Positions 1-12,131 of a DNA stretch of 64,000 nt are shown here, one piece after another; position 1 is the first letter of the stretch, and every line of letters begins with the position of its first letter. A model generated the notes under the pieces. It was not told where the DNA came from. It made no database searches and saw only the letters and a program-made list of their open reading frames with translations. This DNA comes from Tenrec ecaudatus (lineage: Eukaryota > Chordata > Mammalia > Afrosoricida > Tenrecidae), in assembly GCF_050624435.1 (NCBI RefSeq), contig NC_134531.1:253160812-253224811 (forward strand), read 5' to 3'. A program made the translations under genes and the position numbers.

Positions 1-249
1 CTTAATAGGTTCATCAAATCCTGAGTTTCATATAACACAAACCAGAAAAACATATAACAACAATTCAAGAAAGGTTCCCACACTGACAAAATACATCTGA
101 GATAACCCCAATAAATACATTTTTAAATAACAAGAGCAACAACAAAAGCCCCAGAAAATGTTGAAAGCTAGATCAGGCCCAACAAACATGAAGGGGTAAC
201 CAACTGACAAGATTTTAACTATTTCAGTCTGGATTGTCATTTTTATCTC

Positions 250-388
250 CTATAGTTTCGATCTCTCCAATGCTCGCTGTATGCAACTAGTTTCTTCCCA
301 TCTCTCTATCATGGATAGAAATTGATGTTTTTTAAGCCACCCAGTGGCTGTTATTTTATTACAATCACCACAGGAAACTAATGTAGAG
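250..388 (+). repeat. MaLR (MLT1/MST-type) LTR 3' end fragment
   Basis: The stretch 'taagccacccagtggctg..ttattttattacaatc' followed by 'gaaactaatgtagag' matches the well-known 3' end of mammalian MLT1/MST LTRs. Old and degraded; the 5' limit is uncertain. Confidence 0.5.
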
Positions 389-539
389 AGCAATAAGGAT
401 CTTCCTATGTGTTTGCTGTAGTATAGTAGGTAGGCATCAACCTAGTATCTAAGATTAAATCTGTTCTAATTCAATATTTTTCATATTTTTCTAACTGATA
501 AAATTATTCTAAAGCTCACTAGGAATAATGTTTTGATAT

Positions 540-655
540 TGAGGGGATACTAATTTGACCACTATATTTGAGTGGTAATTTTGCTGCATATATAATTCTT
601 GGTTAGCATTTTGTTTCCCACGGTTTTATACATGTCATTCCATTGCCTTCTTCTC
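540..655 (-). repeat. Old L1M-type fragment
   Basis: The run 'gcatatataattcttggttagcattttg' and 'catgtcattccattgccttctt' resemble a sequence common in ancient L1 elements (antisense). It abuts the tenrec-type L1 ORF2 copy at about 656. Bases 1-250 and 389-540 show nothing I can assign. Confidence 0.4.
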
Positions 656-3600
656 TGCAGGTGACTTTAATACACTGCAATCAGGGGGAAAGAAAGATCA
701 CTGGGAAAGAAGCTCAGCAAGTAGGCTACAGAGATAAATACTACAATTAGACACCAAGACATGATAGACATTTATAGAGCTTTCCATCCAAATGCAAAAA
801 GAAAAATCACATGATTTTCAAATTCACACCACTCGTTTTTGAAATGAGACTACGTGCTAGGGCACAGTCCCCCCTGAGTAAATTGAAGCACATGGAGTTA
901 CTCAGACACCCTTCTCGGCTAACCATGCAGTAAAGCTGGAGCTCAGGAACGGAATGACCAGAAAAACAAGGGTAAACAATTGGTGGATGAATAACGATCT
1001 TCTGTGACATGAATGGGTACTGGCCCAGATTAGAGAAGAGTGTTGGACATTTCTAGAAACCAATGAGTAGGAGAATACGACTTACCAAAACCTATGGGAC
1101 ACAGCTAAGCAGTTATCAGAGGTGGTTTGATAACAATAAGTGCATATATGAAAAAGGAAGAGAGACATATGACTGAAACACTATCACAAAACCTCCTGAA
1201 ACTAGAACAGAGACAATAGAACAACCCACCCAATAACAAAAGAAAAGAAATAATAAAAATCATGGCAGAGTTAAATGAGCGGGTATATAAGAGACTATTG
1301 AAAAAGTAATGCAGCATAAAAGCTGATTCCTTGAAAGGATCAATAGCATCAACAGACTGCTGGCAAGTTAACCAAGGAAAGGAAGGAGAAAACATCAATA
1401 GCCAGTGTGTTAGTCAGGGTAGACTATAGAAACACATTCCTAGATATTCTTATTTGTATAAGAAAGAGCTGTATATACAGGAGCAATTGACTATATAGAA
1501 AATATTCCAGCCCAGTCCTTATCAAGCCCATAAGTTCGGTATTAGCCCATATGCCTGATACCAATCTATAATGTCCTCATCAGATGCATGAAACACATGC
1601 AATGATGAATACAGGAAGATCACAGGCCAGTGGGTGGATAGTCTTGTGGATCCAGTGATGGTGGAGGCATCTCAGCGCTGGCTTGGATCTCCAGATGGCC
1701 CCTCCAATTTCAGGCTCTCACAGCCATCAGCATAGCCCATGTGTCTTGTCAGTAGAGGATCTCTCTGGTAGTTAGCCGGTGTTCTGTGTCCAGTGAGTCG
1801 TTTATCTTCTTAGTCCCTCTAAATGAGGTCATCACGCTATGACCTGATTGACAAGGTAGACTCCACCCCTTCACTCTGAATCCTCAAATTGACACCAGAT
1901 TATGTAACTACCACAGCCAGGATGAGGGATAAAGCAGGTGAAATAACAATGGGTTCCAACGAGATTAAAAGGATAATCACAAAGTACTATGAAAGTCTAT
2001 ATTCCAATATATTCAACAACGTGGGAGACATGGAAAAAAACTTGGAAAAACATTATCTCGCTAATTTATCCCAGATAGAGGTCAAGAACCTCAACAGACC
2101 CATAGCAAAAGAAGAAATAGATATGGCTATCAAGAAATTATTAACAGAAAAAATTCCCAGACCAGAGAGCTTCATTGGATAATTCTACCAAGCATTCAGT
2201 GAAGAGCTGGCACTGATGCTCCCCAAATTACTACAGAGAACAGAAAAAGATGACAAATTCCCAGACTTTTTCAATGATGCCAGTACAACTTTGATACCCA
2301 AACAGGCCAAGGATCTTATTGAAATAGAGAAATTCAGACTGATACTGCTAATGGACACAGACTCAAAAATGCTAACAAAATAGTACCCAATAGGATACAA
2401 AAGTATTTAAAACACATCGTCCACCATGATCAGGTAGGATTCATTCCAGGAATACAGGGATGGTTTAACATGTGAAAATCAATCAATATTATATACCATA
2501 TTGATAAGAAAATGTAGTACAATAACATGATAATATCAATAGATGCGGAAAAAGTATTTGACAACATCCAACACCCATGCTATTTAAGACACTCAAGAAG
2601 GTAGGAAAGGAAGGGATTTTCCTCAAGTTAGTATAAACTATCTAGAAAAAGCCAACAGCCAATATCATAGACAAGGGAGAAAAGATTAAAACAATCCCAC
2701 TGAAAAAAGGGACCAGACAAGGATTGCCCTTGTCCCCACTTCTATTCAACATCCTACTGGAGGTCCTAAATAATAACTTAAGACAGCGGAAGGACATTAA
2801 AGGTATGCAACTGGGAGAAGAGGAGGTGAAACTAACACTATTTGCAGATGACATGATTCTATACCTTGAAAACCCCCAAACTCCACAACAGGAATACTGA
2901 CAGATAGAAGAATATGAAAGAGTGGTAGGATACAAGATCAACAAACAGAAGTCTGTTGTTTTGCTGTATATACTGGAAAAGAGCATGGACGAGAAGATCA
3001 AGAAGGCAGTATCTTTCACAACAGCGAAGAATAAACTGAAATGTCTAGAGATATATTTAACCAAAAGGCTGACACAAGGAAAACAACAGGACAAAAATCC
3101 AGGAAACCAAAAGCAACTTTCACAAATGGAAGAATATCCCATGTTGATAGATTGGAAGACTCAATATACTGAAAATGACAATCTTACCCAAGGCACTAAA
3201 TAAGTTTAAACTATGCTGATTCACACACCAACAAACTTTCCCAAAGACTTTGAAAAACTGACCACCAATTTCATTTGGAGGGGGAAGGAGCTCACAATTA
3301 ACAGAGAAATCTTCAAGAAGGACAGTCTTACGGCTTACTTTACTGGACTTTAATACCTTCTACTCAGCCACAGTGCTCAAAAAACACGTGGTACTGGTAT
3401 AGTGCCAGATACTCAGACCAATGGCAAAGAACAGAAGACCCAGAAAGAAAACCATCCACATAGAGACAACTGACCTTCGACTATGGCCCCCAAAGCATCA
3501 AGTGGGAGATGGATGCCCTTTTAACGGGTGGTGCTGGAAATAATGGATAGCCACCTGTAGAAAAATGAGATGAGATGTTTATTTTACCCCACGCACAAAA

Positions 3601-4382
3601 GCTAACTCAAGGTGGATCACCGACACAGAAGTAAAATCCCAAACTATCAGGACCATCGATGAAGGAATCAGGACAAACCTATAACCTTGGCTCAGGGAAT
3701 ACATAGGCTAACCGCAATAGGGAAGAGTACCCACACAGGTGAACCTGATACGGACAAGTGAGATCTACTAAGGATAAAACACCTGCATGCGGTGAAAGAG
3801 TTCAAGAGGGTAGCAAAAGTACCCACAGACTGGAAAGGATTGTTAGCAATGACACAACAGACAAAGGGCTTTTTACAAAAATCTACATTACCCTTCTAAC
3901 CTGCAAAAAGAGGAAAACAATTAAAACCCAGGGGAAGTAGGCAAAGGATGTGAAAAGAAGTTACCGAATGGTCAATAAACAGATGAGAAAATGCTCCCAA
4001 TCACTAGCTATCAGAGAAATACAAATTAAAACAACCACGAGCTACCAACTAAGACCCTTTAGGACAGCCCAAATCGGCAAATCAGAGAGCAACAAGTGTT
4101 GGAGAGGATGTGGTGAGATAGGAAGTCTCCTCCATTGCTGGTGGTCGTGTAAATATGTGTAACCTCAGTGGGAAATGGTCTGACGACTTTTAAAGCAATT
4201 GACAATTGAGTTACCTATGATCCAGCAATCCCTCTGCTGGGCGTACCCAGAAGAGGTAAGAAACAAACCACAACCAGTCATTTGTGCTTCAATTTTTTTT
4301 GCAGCTTGATTCACAATCGCAAAGAAATGGAAACAACCTAAATTTCCATCAATAGATGAGTGAATTCGAAAACTCTGGCACA
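656..4382 (+). mobile_element. Old LINE-1 copy A: ORF2 (endonuclease to near the C-terminus), split by an LTR
   Basis: Decayed ORF2 of the same L1 lineage as the 15-24 kb copy. It starts inside the endonuclease at 'gtgactttaatac' (the GDFNT box), carries the reverse transcriptase region (aacaatcccactgaaaaaagg..gacaaggattgcccttgtcc, the 'TRQG-PLSP' block; tttgcagatgac, the FADD box, near 2840) and the cysteine-rich C-terminal block (agtgttggagaggatg... ~4095-4160). Many stops and frameshifts. It is interrupted by the ERV-L solo LTR at 1406-1915 and by L1 copy B after 4382; its last part resumes at 8036. The inferred order of insertion is A first, then LTR and B, then C inside B. Confidence 0.85.
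1406..1915 (-). mobile_element. ERV-L (MLT2-like) solo LTR, antisense, perfect 5-bp TSD
   Basis: 510 bp bounded by TG...CA (tgtgttagtcagg ... gtaactaccaca) and by the 5-bp duplication gccag at 1401-1405 and 1916-1920, the TSD length of ERV-L. The ends mirror those of MLT2/ERV-L LTRs (reverse complement of '..caattTGA' start and '..ctaacaca' end). It sits inside L1 copy A, whose ORF2 sequence resumes directly after the duplication. No internal viral genes remain. Confidence 0.85.
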
Positions 4383-7300
4383 CGACCCCCACACTCGAAT
4401 GGAATACCACAGAAAACAAAAATAGATCATCTGGAGTGGGAAAGGAACTGACCCACCACACCACATCCAGAAGGAAGCTGAAACAAAAGAAGGAGAAAGG
4501 ACGTAGTGGAGTACACCTGGGTCCACCAAGCCCAAAGTTGATAGACCAGCTAAAAGGGCCCGTCATACAGAGAGGACCATTCAGCTGACCACACTACGAG
4601 ATACGACATCCTGCACCAACACATGGCCCTACATGGGACAGCACCTGAGACACAATGGGGGATGGGCGACTGAGCTGACCCCGCCACACTGAGGCAAACA
4701 CTGGGGGCGTGCAATGGAGCAGCGGAGGAAGCAGAGCAAAGGGAGCCCGAGGGAGTATAAAGGATGGTCTACAGGCCAAGGAAAGGACCTTGAACTACTA
4801 GCAATTTTTCTTTTAATATTTGCTATCTTTTTGCTTAGTCTTTTTTAATTTGTTTTGTTTTTTACCTTGTAAATTTTGTATGTTAGTGGCTTTTCTGCTT
4901 ATCAGCGTGTCGATGTTGCTTCTGTCAAAGCCATGTTCTTATGGGCCACTTGGGTACAGTCAAAGTCATATCCATTTGTATGCACATATTGCTATGTCAG
5001 CAGGTCCACCTAGACAAGATAGGCTGGACAAATAATGAGAGAAGAAAACAACAGGACCAACGGTCCTGGAGGGACATGAGAGCGTGGGAGGTAGGGGAAG
5101 GGAGGAGGTGTCGCCCAACACAGAAACAAGGGAACAGCGAATAGTTCTAAACCAGAGGAGGGAGGGGAGGGGAGGACTGGAAGGGAGTGACCAAGAGCAA
5201 GGTAACTGAGAGGAACTACTGAATCCAGAATGAAGGCTAAACATGGTAATGGGTCGGGAGGAAAGCGAAAGGAAATAGAGGAAAGGAGTAGGAGGCAAAG
5301 TGCATATAGAGAAGCCTAAATACAGACATGTACATATGTAAATATATTTATGTTTATGGGGGCAATAGATTTATACGCATGTATTTATAGGTTCAGTAGT
5401 AGGGTAGCAGATGGACATTGGGCCTCCTCATGCATAATCCCCCAATACAATAGCACCTCGCCCTGCTAAGCAGCCATTGCAGGATACCCATCGTCCCGAC
5501 ATGATCACTGAAGACAGCCGTGTGTGTAAGCAAATGTGCTGAAGAAAGCTGATGGTGCCCAGCTATCAAAAAAAGATATAGCGTCTGGGGTCTTAAAGGC
5601 TTGAAGGCAAATAAGCGGCCATCTAGCTCAGAGGCAACAAAGCCCACAGAGAAGAAGCACACGGCCTAAGCGAACACAAGGTGTTGAATGGACCATGAAG
5701 CAGATACAAAGGAACAAAAACAATCATTGTGTGATCACTTTCCTCACATAATGGCTGAAGACGAAAGTGTGCATAAGCAAGTGTGGTGAAGAAGGCGGAT
5801 GGTGCCCGGCTACTGAGAGATATAGCGTCTGGGGACTTAAAGGCTTGAAAGCAAACAAGCGGCCATCTAGCCCAGAAGCAACTGAGCCCACACGGAAGCA
5901 GCACACCAACATAGGTGACCATGAAGGACAGAGGAGACCAGGTCTCCAACATCAAAGGTGGGGTGGTGGTGAGAATCACATCACCGTGAAAGAGGGGGAG
6001 TGCATGATGGGGACCCAATGCCCACCTGTAGAGAGCTGAACACCCCTTTCAGAGAGGTAGTGAGGAGAGGATGGGCCACTCAGGGTTCAGTGTAACAACA
6101 ATGAAACTCAAAACCTTCCTCTAGTTCCTGAACGCTTCCTCCCCTCCCAATGATCATGACCCCAATCCTACCTCGCCTTGCGGAACTGGTTGTACCAGAG
6201 GATGTACAGCGGTGCAGTGGGGATCTGGAGGCACAGGGAATCTAGGACAGACGAACCCTTCAACACCAGCGGTGGGAGAGGCGACACCAGGAGGGAAGGG
6301 CATGTAGAAAGGGAGAACCGATCTCGGAGATCTATGTGTAACCTCCTCTCTGGGAAATTGTCAAGGGGGAGGCTGGTGAGGGGAGACGCCGGGGAGTGTA
6401 AGATAAGATATAATAATTATTTATAAACTATCAAGGGACCAGGGGTGGGATCGGGGAGGGAGGGGGATGGGGAAAAAAAAGGGAAACCGAGCTGATTCCG
6501 GGAACCCAGGTGGAAGGTGAATTATGAGAGTGACGAGTACAACGAATGTGTAAGGGTGCTTTGCTCATTTGATGTATGCACAGATTGTGATAAGAGCCTT
6601 ATGAGCCCTAATAAAAAGATTAAAAAAAACAGTGATTAAAAGGAAAGAACCACAACAAAAAGGGAAGTCCAAATGAAAATGATCAGATTTTATTTAAATT
6701 ATATTAATTTTATGGCATTTAAGCTATATCTCGATAAAGCTGTCATTAAAAACTACTAAAAATCAGGGTTGCTGGGAAAAGTATTTTCAAATGCCAGGCA
6801 ATCTTAGATTGCTAAAAAAAAATAATAACAATGGGCTGTCTTACATAATTTGGAAGTCTTTACTTCCTCGGAAGACTGGCAGCTCAGATGGTGCCCAGCT
6901 ATCAAAAGAGATAGTGTCTGGGGTCTTAAAAGCTTGAAGATACAAGCGGCCATCTAGCTCAGAAGCAACAAAACCCACATGGAAGAACACACCAGCCTGT
7001 GTGATCACGTGGTCCCAAGGGGATCAGTCATCAGGCATCAAAGAACAAAAATCATATCATTGGCTGCACACCTCCATGATACAATCACTGAAGACAAATG
7101 GGTACATAAGCAAATGTGGCAAAGAAAGCTGATGGTGCCAGGCTATCAAAAGAGATAGTGTCTGGGGTCTTAAAGGCTTGAAGGTGAACAAGCGGCCATC
7201 TAGCTCAGAAGCAACAAAGCCCACATGGAAGAAGCACACCAGCCTGTGCGATCACGAGGTGCCAAAGGGACTAGGTATAAGGCATTATGCAAAAATTATA

Positions 7301-7999
7301 TATACATATACATATACCATAGTGAATGAAGGGGGAAGTGCGGAGTGGAGTCCCAAAGTCCATTTGTTGGCCACTGGAGATCCCCTCACAGAGGGGTTCT
7401 AGGAGAGGAGATGGGTCAGTCAGGGTGCGATGTAGTACCGATGAAGAACACAGCTTTACCCCAGATGCTGGATGCTTCCTCCCCCCAACTACCATGATCC
7501 AAATTCTACCTGGCAGGACTGGTTAGGGCAAAGGTTGTACACTGGTGCATATGGGGGCTGGAGGCACAGGGAATCCAGGGTGGATGATACCTTCAGGACC
7601 AGGGGTGTGAGGGGTGATACTGGGAGAGTAGAGGGTGAGTGGGTTGGAAGAGGGGAACCGATTACAAGGATCTACATGTGACCTCCTCCCTGGGAGGCAG
7701 ACGGCAGAGAAGTGGGGGAAGGGAGACTCCGGATAGGGCAAGATATGACAAAATAACAATCTATAAATTATCAAGGGCTCATGAGGGAGGGGAGATCAGG
7801 GAGGGAGGGGGAAAAAAAAGAGGACCTGATGCAAAGGGCTTAAGTGGAAAGCAAATGCTTTGAGAGTGATTAGGGCAAAGAATGTATGGATGTGCTTTAT
7901 ACAATTGATGTATATATATATGTATGGATTGTGATAAAAGTTGTATGAGCCCCTAATAAAATGTTTTAATAAATGAATAAATAAATAAATAAATAAAAT
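4383..7999 (+). mobile_element. L1 copy B: 3'-UTR-only L1 insertion with 15-bp TSD (contains copy C)
   Basis: A 5'-truncated L1 consisting of 3' UTR only, inserted in ORF2 of copy A. The duplication gaaaactctggcaca flanks the whole block (4368-4382 and 8021-8035). The B sequence proper runs to its polyadenylation signal (aataaa near 6610) and A-rich tail at 6618-6633; its tail resumes at 8000-8020 after copy C. Inside are two ~247-bp 3'-UTR modules beginning at 5551 and 5798 ('gatggtgcccrgcta') and a G-rich tract at 6440-6475. Open frames in it are chance. Confidence 0.8.
6634..7999 (+). mobile_element. L1 copy C: 3' end nested in the poly(A) tail of copy B
   Basis: L1 3' UTR from about 6887 to the aataaa near 7954, again with two 3'-UTR modules (6887 and 7131) and a G-rich tract (7788-7811), ending in a (aaat)n tail. 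The nonamer aaaaacagt occurs at 6625-6633 and 8000-8008, consistent with a short TSD inside the tail of copy B. The first ~250 bp (6634-6886) are not L1 and I cannot assign them; they may be pre-existing sequence or a chimeric 5' part. Confidence 0.65.
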
Positions 8000-8035
8000 A
8001 AAAACAGTAAAAAAAAAAAAGAAAACTCTGGCACA

Positions 8036-8430
8036 TACACACAGTGGAGTCCTACGCATCACTAAAAAGCACTAATGACCACATGAAGCATGTCGTTTCA
8101 CAGGAAGAGCTGAAGGACATTGTGTTAAGTGAAGTCAGTGAATCACAAAAGGACAAGGACAACATGAGTTCCCTGAGGTAAGTATAATCAGCACTGTTGG
8201 TGTAGGAGAAAAGCCACTTATCTCACACTATATGGGTTGAGGTGCAGGCAGTCAGGTAGGGGGTCAGACCAAACCCAAGGGGGTACATGTTATTCCAACA
8301 CAAAGAAGGGAAAGGGGGGATGGGGAGGGAGAAAAGTTGGGTTGGGGGTAGGGAATATATTGGTATTTGGGGAGCAGGGCACTAACCCTCCCATGGGGAG
8401 AGTGGGGGGAAAAAAGAAATCAGAGCTTCA
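8036..8430 (+). mobile_element. End of L1 copy A: ORF2 C-terminus and start of 3' UTR
   Basis: Continues copy A after the B insertion: 'gtcctacgcatcactaaaaag' and 'aaaggacaaggacaac..gag' match the last codons of ORF2 in the 15-24 kb copy (21036-21166), followed by the beginning of the 3' UTR to about 8430 where the match stops. Confidence 0.75.
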
Positions 8431-9050
8431 TCTTAATAGTTTAACTTTGTATGTATCTTTTCATTTTTACCAGCCTGCTTTCTGTATCTTTCTTTGTCAA
8501 TGATTTTGGAAATTTTGATTATGATATTTTATAGTGATTTCTTTTGACTATAACATATTTAGGTTAAATTGAACTTCTTGAATACATAACTTCCCATTCT
8601 TTAAGCTATTAAGGAAGTTTTATATCAATAAATCTTCATCAATTTTCTGTTCTTTTTTGTGGGGAGTCTCTTCTTGTACCGGATTTCTAATTACATATAA
8701 GTTATTGGTACTGAGATGCTATGCACAATTCTTTGCCTTTAACATTTCCTTTAAAATTTTTTTAATATTTTTCTAATGGATTAGTATTGAGATATTTTTC
8801 TTCCATCTCATGAATTTTATTTCCTTTTCAATCAGTTCTACCTCTTTATCCTTTCAATGGGTTATATATTTCTGAAATCTGAATTTTAATCCTCTGGAAT
8901 CTAGCTCTTTATTGTATACTTTTCCATGGTTTCTACATTTAGACTTATTTTGTTCATTTATCTTACCTTGTCTTCCTTAATTTCTCTAGAGTTTTGTCTG
9001 TTTTTTCTTTATTTATCTGTGTTTTATTTGCTCTTCCTTATAACCCAACA
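8431..9050. other. T-rich stretch, probably ancient L1, unassigned
   Basis: T-rich on the plus strand with phrases ('cttccatctcatgaattttatttcc') reminiscent of antisense ancient L1 ORF1/5' regions. No coding frame of note. Assignment not firm. Confidence 0.3.
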
Positions 9051-9822
9051 TTCATATGCATCTGATGCAGTTGAGAGAAAACACCATGTCTTGGCTCAAG
9101 GCACACCTTAATACCCCAAAAATATACATGCTCTTCAATACTACAAAGAAATTTTCTACAACAGATTTACCTAATACAGTATTAGTATGTCTTTGATTTC
9201 TTGACTGATATTTCCATGAGCATTGACTGCGGATCCAAGCAAGAAAAATTCTTGAGAAATTCAACATTTTTTCTATTTATTATGATATTATCTATTTGAG
9301 TCTTCCTTCCATTGACTTGTAATTCTTGATCCGCATCAGCAAGTGCTTCAATCCCTCCTCACTTTCAGCAAGCAATGTTGTGTCATGTGCCTCAGGTTAA
9401 TAAGTCTTTCTCCATTCTGGATGCCACTTTCTTCATAGAGTCATATAATAAGCTTCTCTGATTTGCTCAGCATGCAAATCAAACAACTAAGATGAGAGGA
9501 TACAACGCTAATCCACGCCTTTCTGACTAAACCATCAAGTTTTCCCTTGTTCTGCTCACACAACTGACTCTTAATCCATATATTCATAATCCACATGACA
9601 CAATGAAGTGCTCTAGAATATCCATTCTTCTCCATGTTTATTAATGGCCACACAGTTAAATGCCTTTGCATAGTCAATGAAGCGCAAGTAAACATTTCTC
9701 TGGTATTCTCTGCTTTGAGCCAGGTCCATCTGACATCAGCAGTGATATCCCTTGTTCCATGTCCTCTCCTGAGTCCAGCCTGAACTTCTGGCAGTTCCCT
9801 GCCTATGTACTCCTCTGAAATT
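9051..9822 (-). mobile_element. RTE LINE fragment: reverse transcriptase to 3' region
   Basis: Antisense copy of the afrotherian RTE (BovB-like) LINE. Read on the minus strand it gives the '(F)IDYAKAFNCV' motif-A region (around 9650-9690), a degraded YADD region (around 9370-9395), and the 'KSKDVTLRTKVR'-type C-terminal region near 9060-9120. Motif A has AFN where RTEs normally have AFD. Multiple stops; dead. Confidence 0.8.
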
Positions 9823-10240
9823 TACACATTGAATAAGGAAGGCCTTAGAATAAATGTTGCATTGGAATTGTGGTGCTGGAGAAGAATATTGAAAGTACCA
9901 TGCGCTGCTAGAAGACAAACTGAACTGTATTGGAAGAAGGAAGGCCAAAATATTTAGCACAGATGGCTAGACTCAGTCTTACATATTTTGGACCTGTTGT
10001 CAGGGATAGATTATTCCTGAGTAAGGGTTTCCTGTTTGCTAAAGTGTGTGTGTGTGTGGGGGGGGGGGGAGAAGGTCCTAGAGCAGATGGATTGACAGCA
10101 TGGCTGTATCGATGGACTCAGGCAGAGGAATGATGGATAGGACGGTGTAGGACCAGGCAGTGGTTCATTCTGTTGCACACAGGGTCACAGTGGAGGAGAG
10201 CCAACTCGGTGGCAACAACCACCACCCAACGCAGGAAGCC
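9823..10240 (+). mobile_element. RTE LINE 3' end, sense orientation
   Basis: Sense RTE 3' end ('cacattgaataaggaaggcc', 'gaattgtggtgctggagaagaatattg', then 'gatggattgacagcatggctg' and 'gtgtaggaccaggcagtgg'), abutting an antisense piece of the same family. It is interrupted near 10045-10068 by a short (gt)n/g10 expansion. Ends with the SINE-like tail 'ggtcacagtggag..caactcggtggcaacaac'. Confidence 0.75.
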
Positions 10241-11500
10241 CTACAAGCCTTTACAAACACTCATTTGCATTTCTTTATAAAGAGTTCCAATAGCAGGTCT
10301 TCTAAGAGACTTTCTGGCCCTTTATTTTGGTGACTTGATAGAGCTGTCATTAAGTGATTTGAGATTGCATCTGAGATATTATGGTATTACTGTATTAATT
10401 TGTTGATTGCACATTGGATTGTTCCACCCTGATTTTTTGTTTCCCTTTGGCTTCGTACATCTGGACAACAAGATGGGCATGCTACTCTGGTCACTTGTTT
10501 GGCAGCACTCGGTTATCACCACGTGTCTCTGGGTGGGTTTGATAGCAGTTAGAAGGTGGCCATGAGTCTTTGATTGCTGATCATGCTGAGCAGATGAAGG
10601 CTAAGTGGGAGAGTATTGGCCTCCAGAGTTCAACTCAAAAGAGATCATATTTGAGGAGACTCATTAATGTATATGAATATATTGGTTTGACTTTCACTGA
10701 TAACTGGAGAGAAGAGTATAAATTAAGAGCCAGTGAAATTTTTAGTAAACCTGAGTATCCTCACTAGAGACTTCATTAAAAATTTATTCTTAGAGACTTG
10801 GTATTGCATAAGTTTCATAGCTACAAATAAGTTTCTCTTCACTTGAAAACAATGCACAGTAAATAGCGAAGGGTTTCTGGTAAATGCCACATAATATCAC
10901 CTAATGGGAAGAAGATTTCCAGAGAAACAGACCTTTGGATCAGGATCATCATCAGGTACGGCAGTGTTTATTCCCAAGAATGACATTTTCATTATATGAA
11001 GCATGGAACCCCAGAAAATCTCTATAATATGCTGACAACCAACTCTTATTAAGACAAAAGAAACATCATAACAATCAATCACCAGGTAAATAACCTATTG
11101 CCCTGTCTCCTGACAATCGATATGATGATTAGTTTTGTGAAGTACGTGGTAGTTTTAGCTTTAAAATGGTGCACAATTTCTGTAGTTAAAGAATTCTCAT
11201 ACTATTGATCTAAATACTGCAGCATCATCAAATCAAAATAATGGTGTTAAAATATATTTATTGCTCCCCTGTTTTTTCAAAGTGTTGGGAGGCTCTCAAA
11301 ACAGCACTCCAGTAACTAAACTATTAGCTGCTTTTATTGAGAAATAAGATTTTCACAAATATTAATTAATAACAGCAACAAACGCTAAAGGACACAATTT
11401 CCCCTTTAAGTAGCTAGCATTGCTATTGGCTAAGTAATATACTTACTTCAAGATGTAGAGTCTCACCCGGAAGCAGAGTCTGAAGCCAAGGTTTGAGTGT
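10241..11500. other. Unassigned region
   Basis: No repeat or gene recognised with confidence. An open frame at 10570-10767 (65 codons; contains 'YLRRLINVYEYIGLTF' and 'EYKLRASEIF') has a protein-like composition, but no upstream exon, splice signals or known family that I can name. See findings. Confidence 0.4.
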
Positions 11501-11504
11501 AGGT

Positions 11505-11705
11505 AAGTGCCTTAGTGTTGCATTGGTTAAGCACCAGCGACTAAACACACGGTTGATGGTTCAAACTCACCTAGACCTGATGCAGGAGTTATGACGTCGC
11601 TATCTGCTTTGTGAAGAACATAGCCTTGGAACTCTTACCATGTTGTGGCACGGTGTTACTGTCACATGCACTTGCTAGGAGCTGCTATTAATGTGATAGT
11701 ACCTA
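11505..11705 (+). repeat. tRNA-derived SINE (AfroSINE type)
   Basis: Diverged copy: 'gttgcattggttaagcaccagc..ctaaacacacggttgatggttcaaactcacc' has the tRNA-like A/B-box arrangement typical of afrotherian SINEs. Confidence 0.6.
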
Positions 11706-11944
11706 ACCACAAGTTTTAGAAGGTAATTCCAAGAAGCGTCATAAGAGAGGAAGACGCGAAAGCCTCATAAAGATTTCATCAATAAAGGGTCTATCTGGTA
11801 GGCAACAAAGGAGATGCTGAATTACCGTGTAAAATATGTCTCAAAATTGCCCCACCGAGGATGAAGAATCAGAGATATTTGTCCATCAATGTTTCTCTTT
11901 CATTGGTTGAAAATCACGTTGACTCTACTGGTTGTCCTCATACT

Positions 11945-12131
11945 AAGGCCCACCGAGGACATTTATCCAGCCCAACCGGTGTTTTTGCCTCGTTTTGTTT
12001 TTTTATTCAAAATAAGATATGTGCAGTGTGCACAAGAATTTGTTCATCATTTTTTTTAAACTATAGTCCGACCCTCCAATGGGTCTGAGGGAGCGGGAAC
12101 TGGCCCCCTGTTTAAAGTTTGAGGACCCCTG
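11945..12131 (-). mobile_element. hAT-type MITE, copy 1
   Basis: Ends in 'gtttgaggacccctg', the reverse of a 'caggggtcctcaaac' hAT terminus; internal text (ataagatatgtgcagtgtgca, actatagtccgaccctccaatggg) matches, in reverse complement, the element at 55613-55820. About 185 bp, non-coding. Terminus and internal sequence are of the kind described as OposCharlie/OC1-like; that name is from memory. Confidence 0.65.

Noticed and set aside
2642-3142. 166-codon minus-strand frame inside L1 copy A
   Set aside because: Antisense of reverse transcriptase sequence; no independent support.
5580-5990. Phrases repeated many times (aagcggccatctagctcag) suspected as a CRISPR-like or satellite array
   Set aside because: They are the 246-bp module of the L1 3' UTR, present once or twice per L1 copy.
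11505-11705. Possible tRNA gene
   Set aside because: The A/B-box-like head belongs to a diverged tRNA-derived SINE; no intact cloverleaf was seen.
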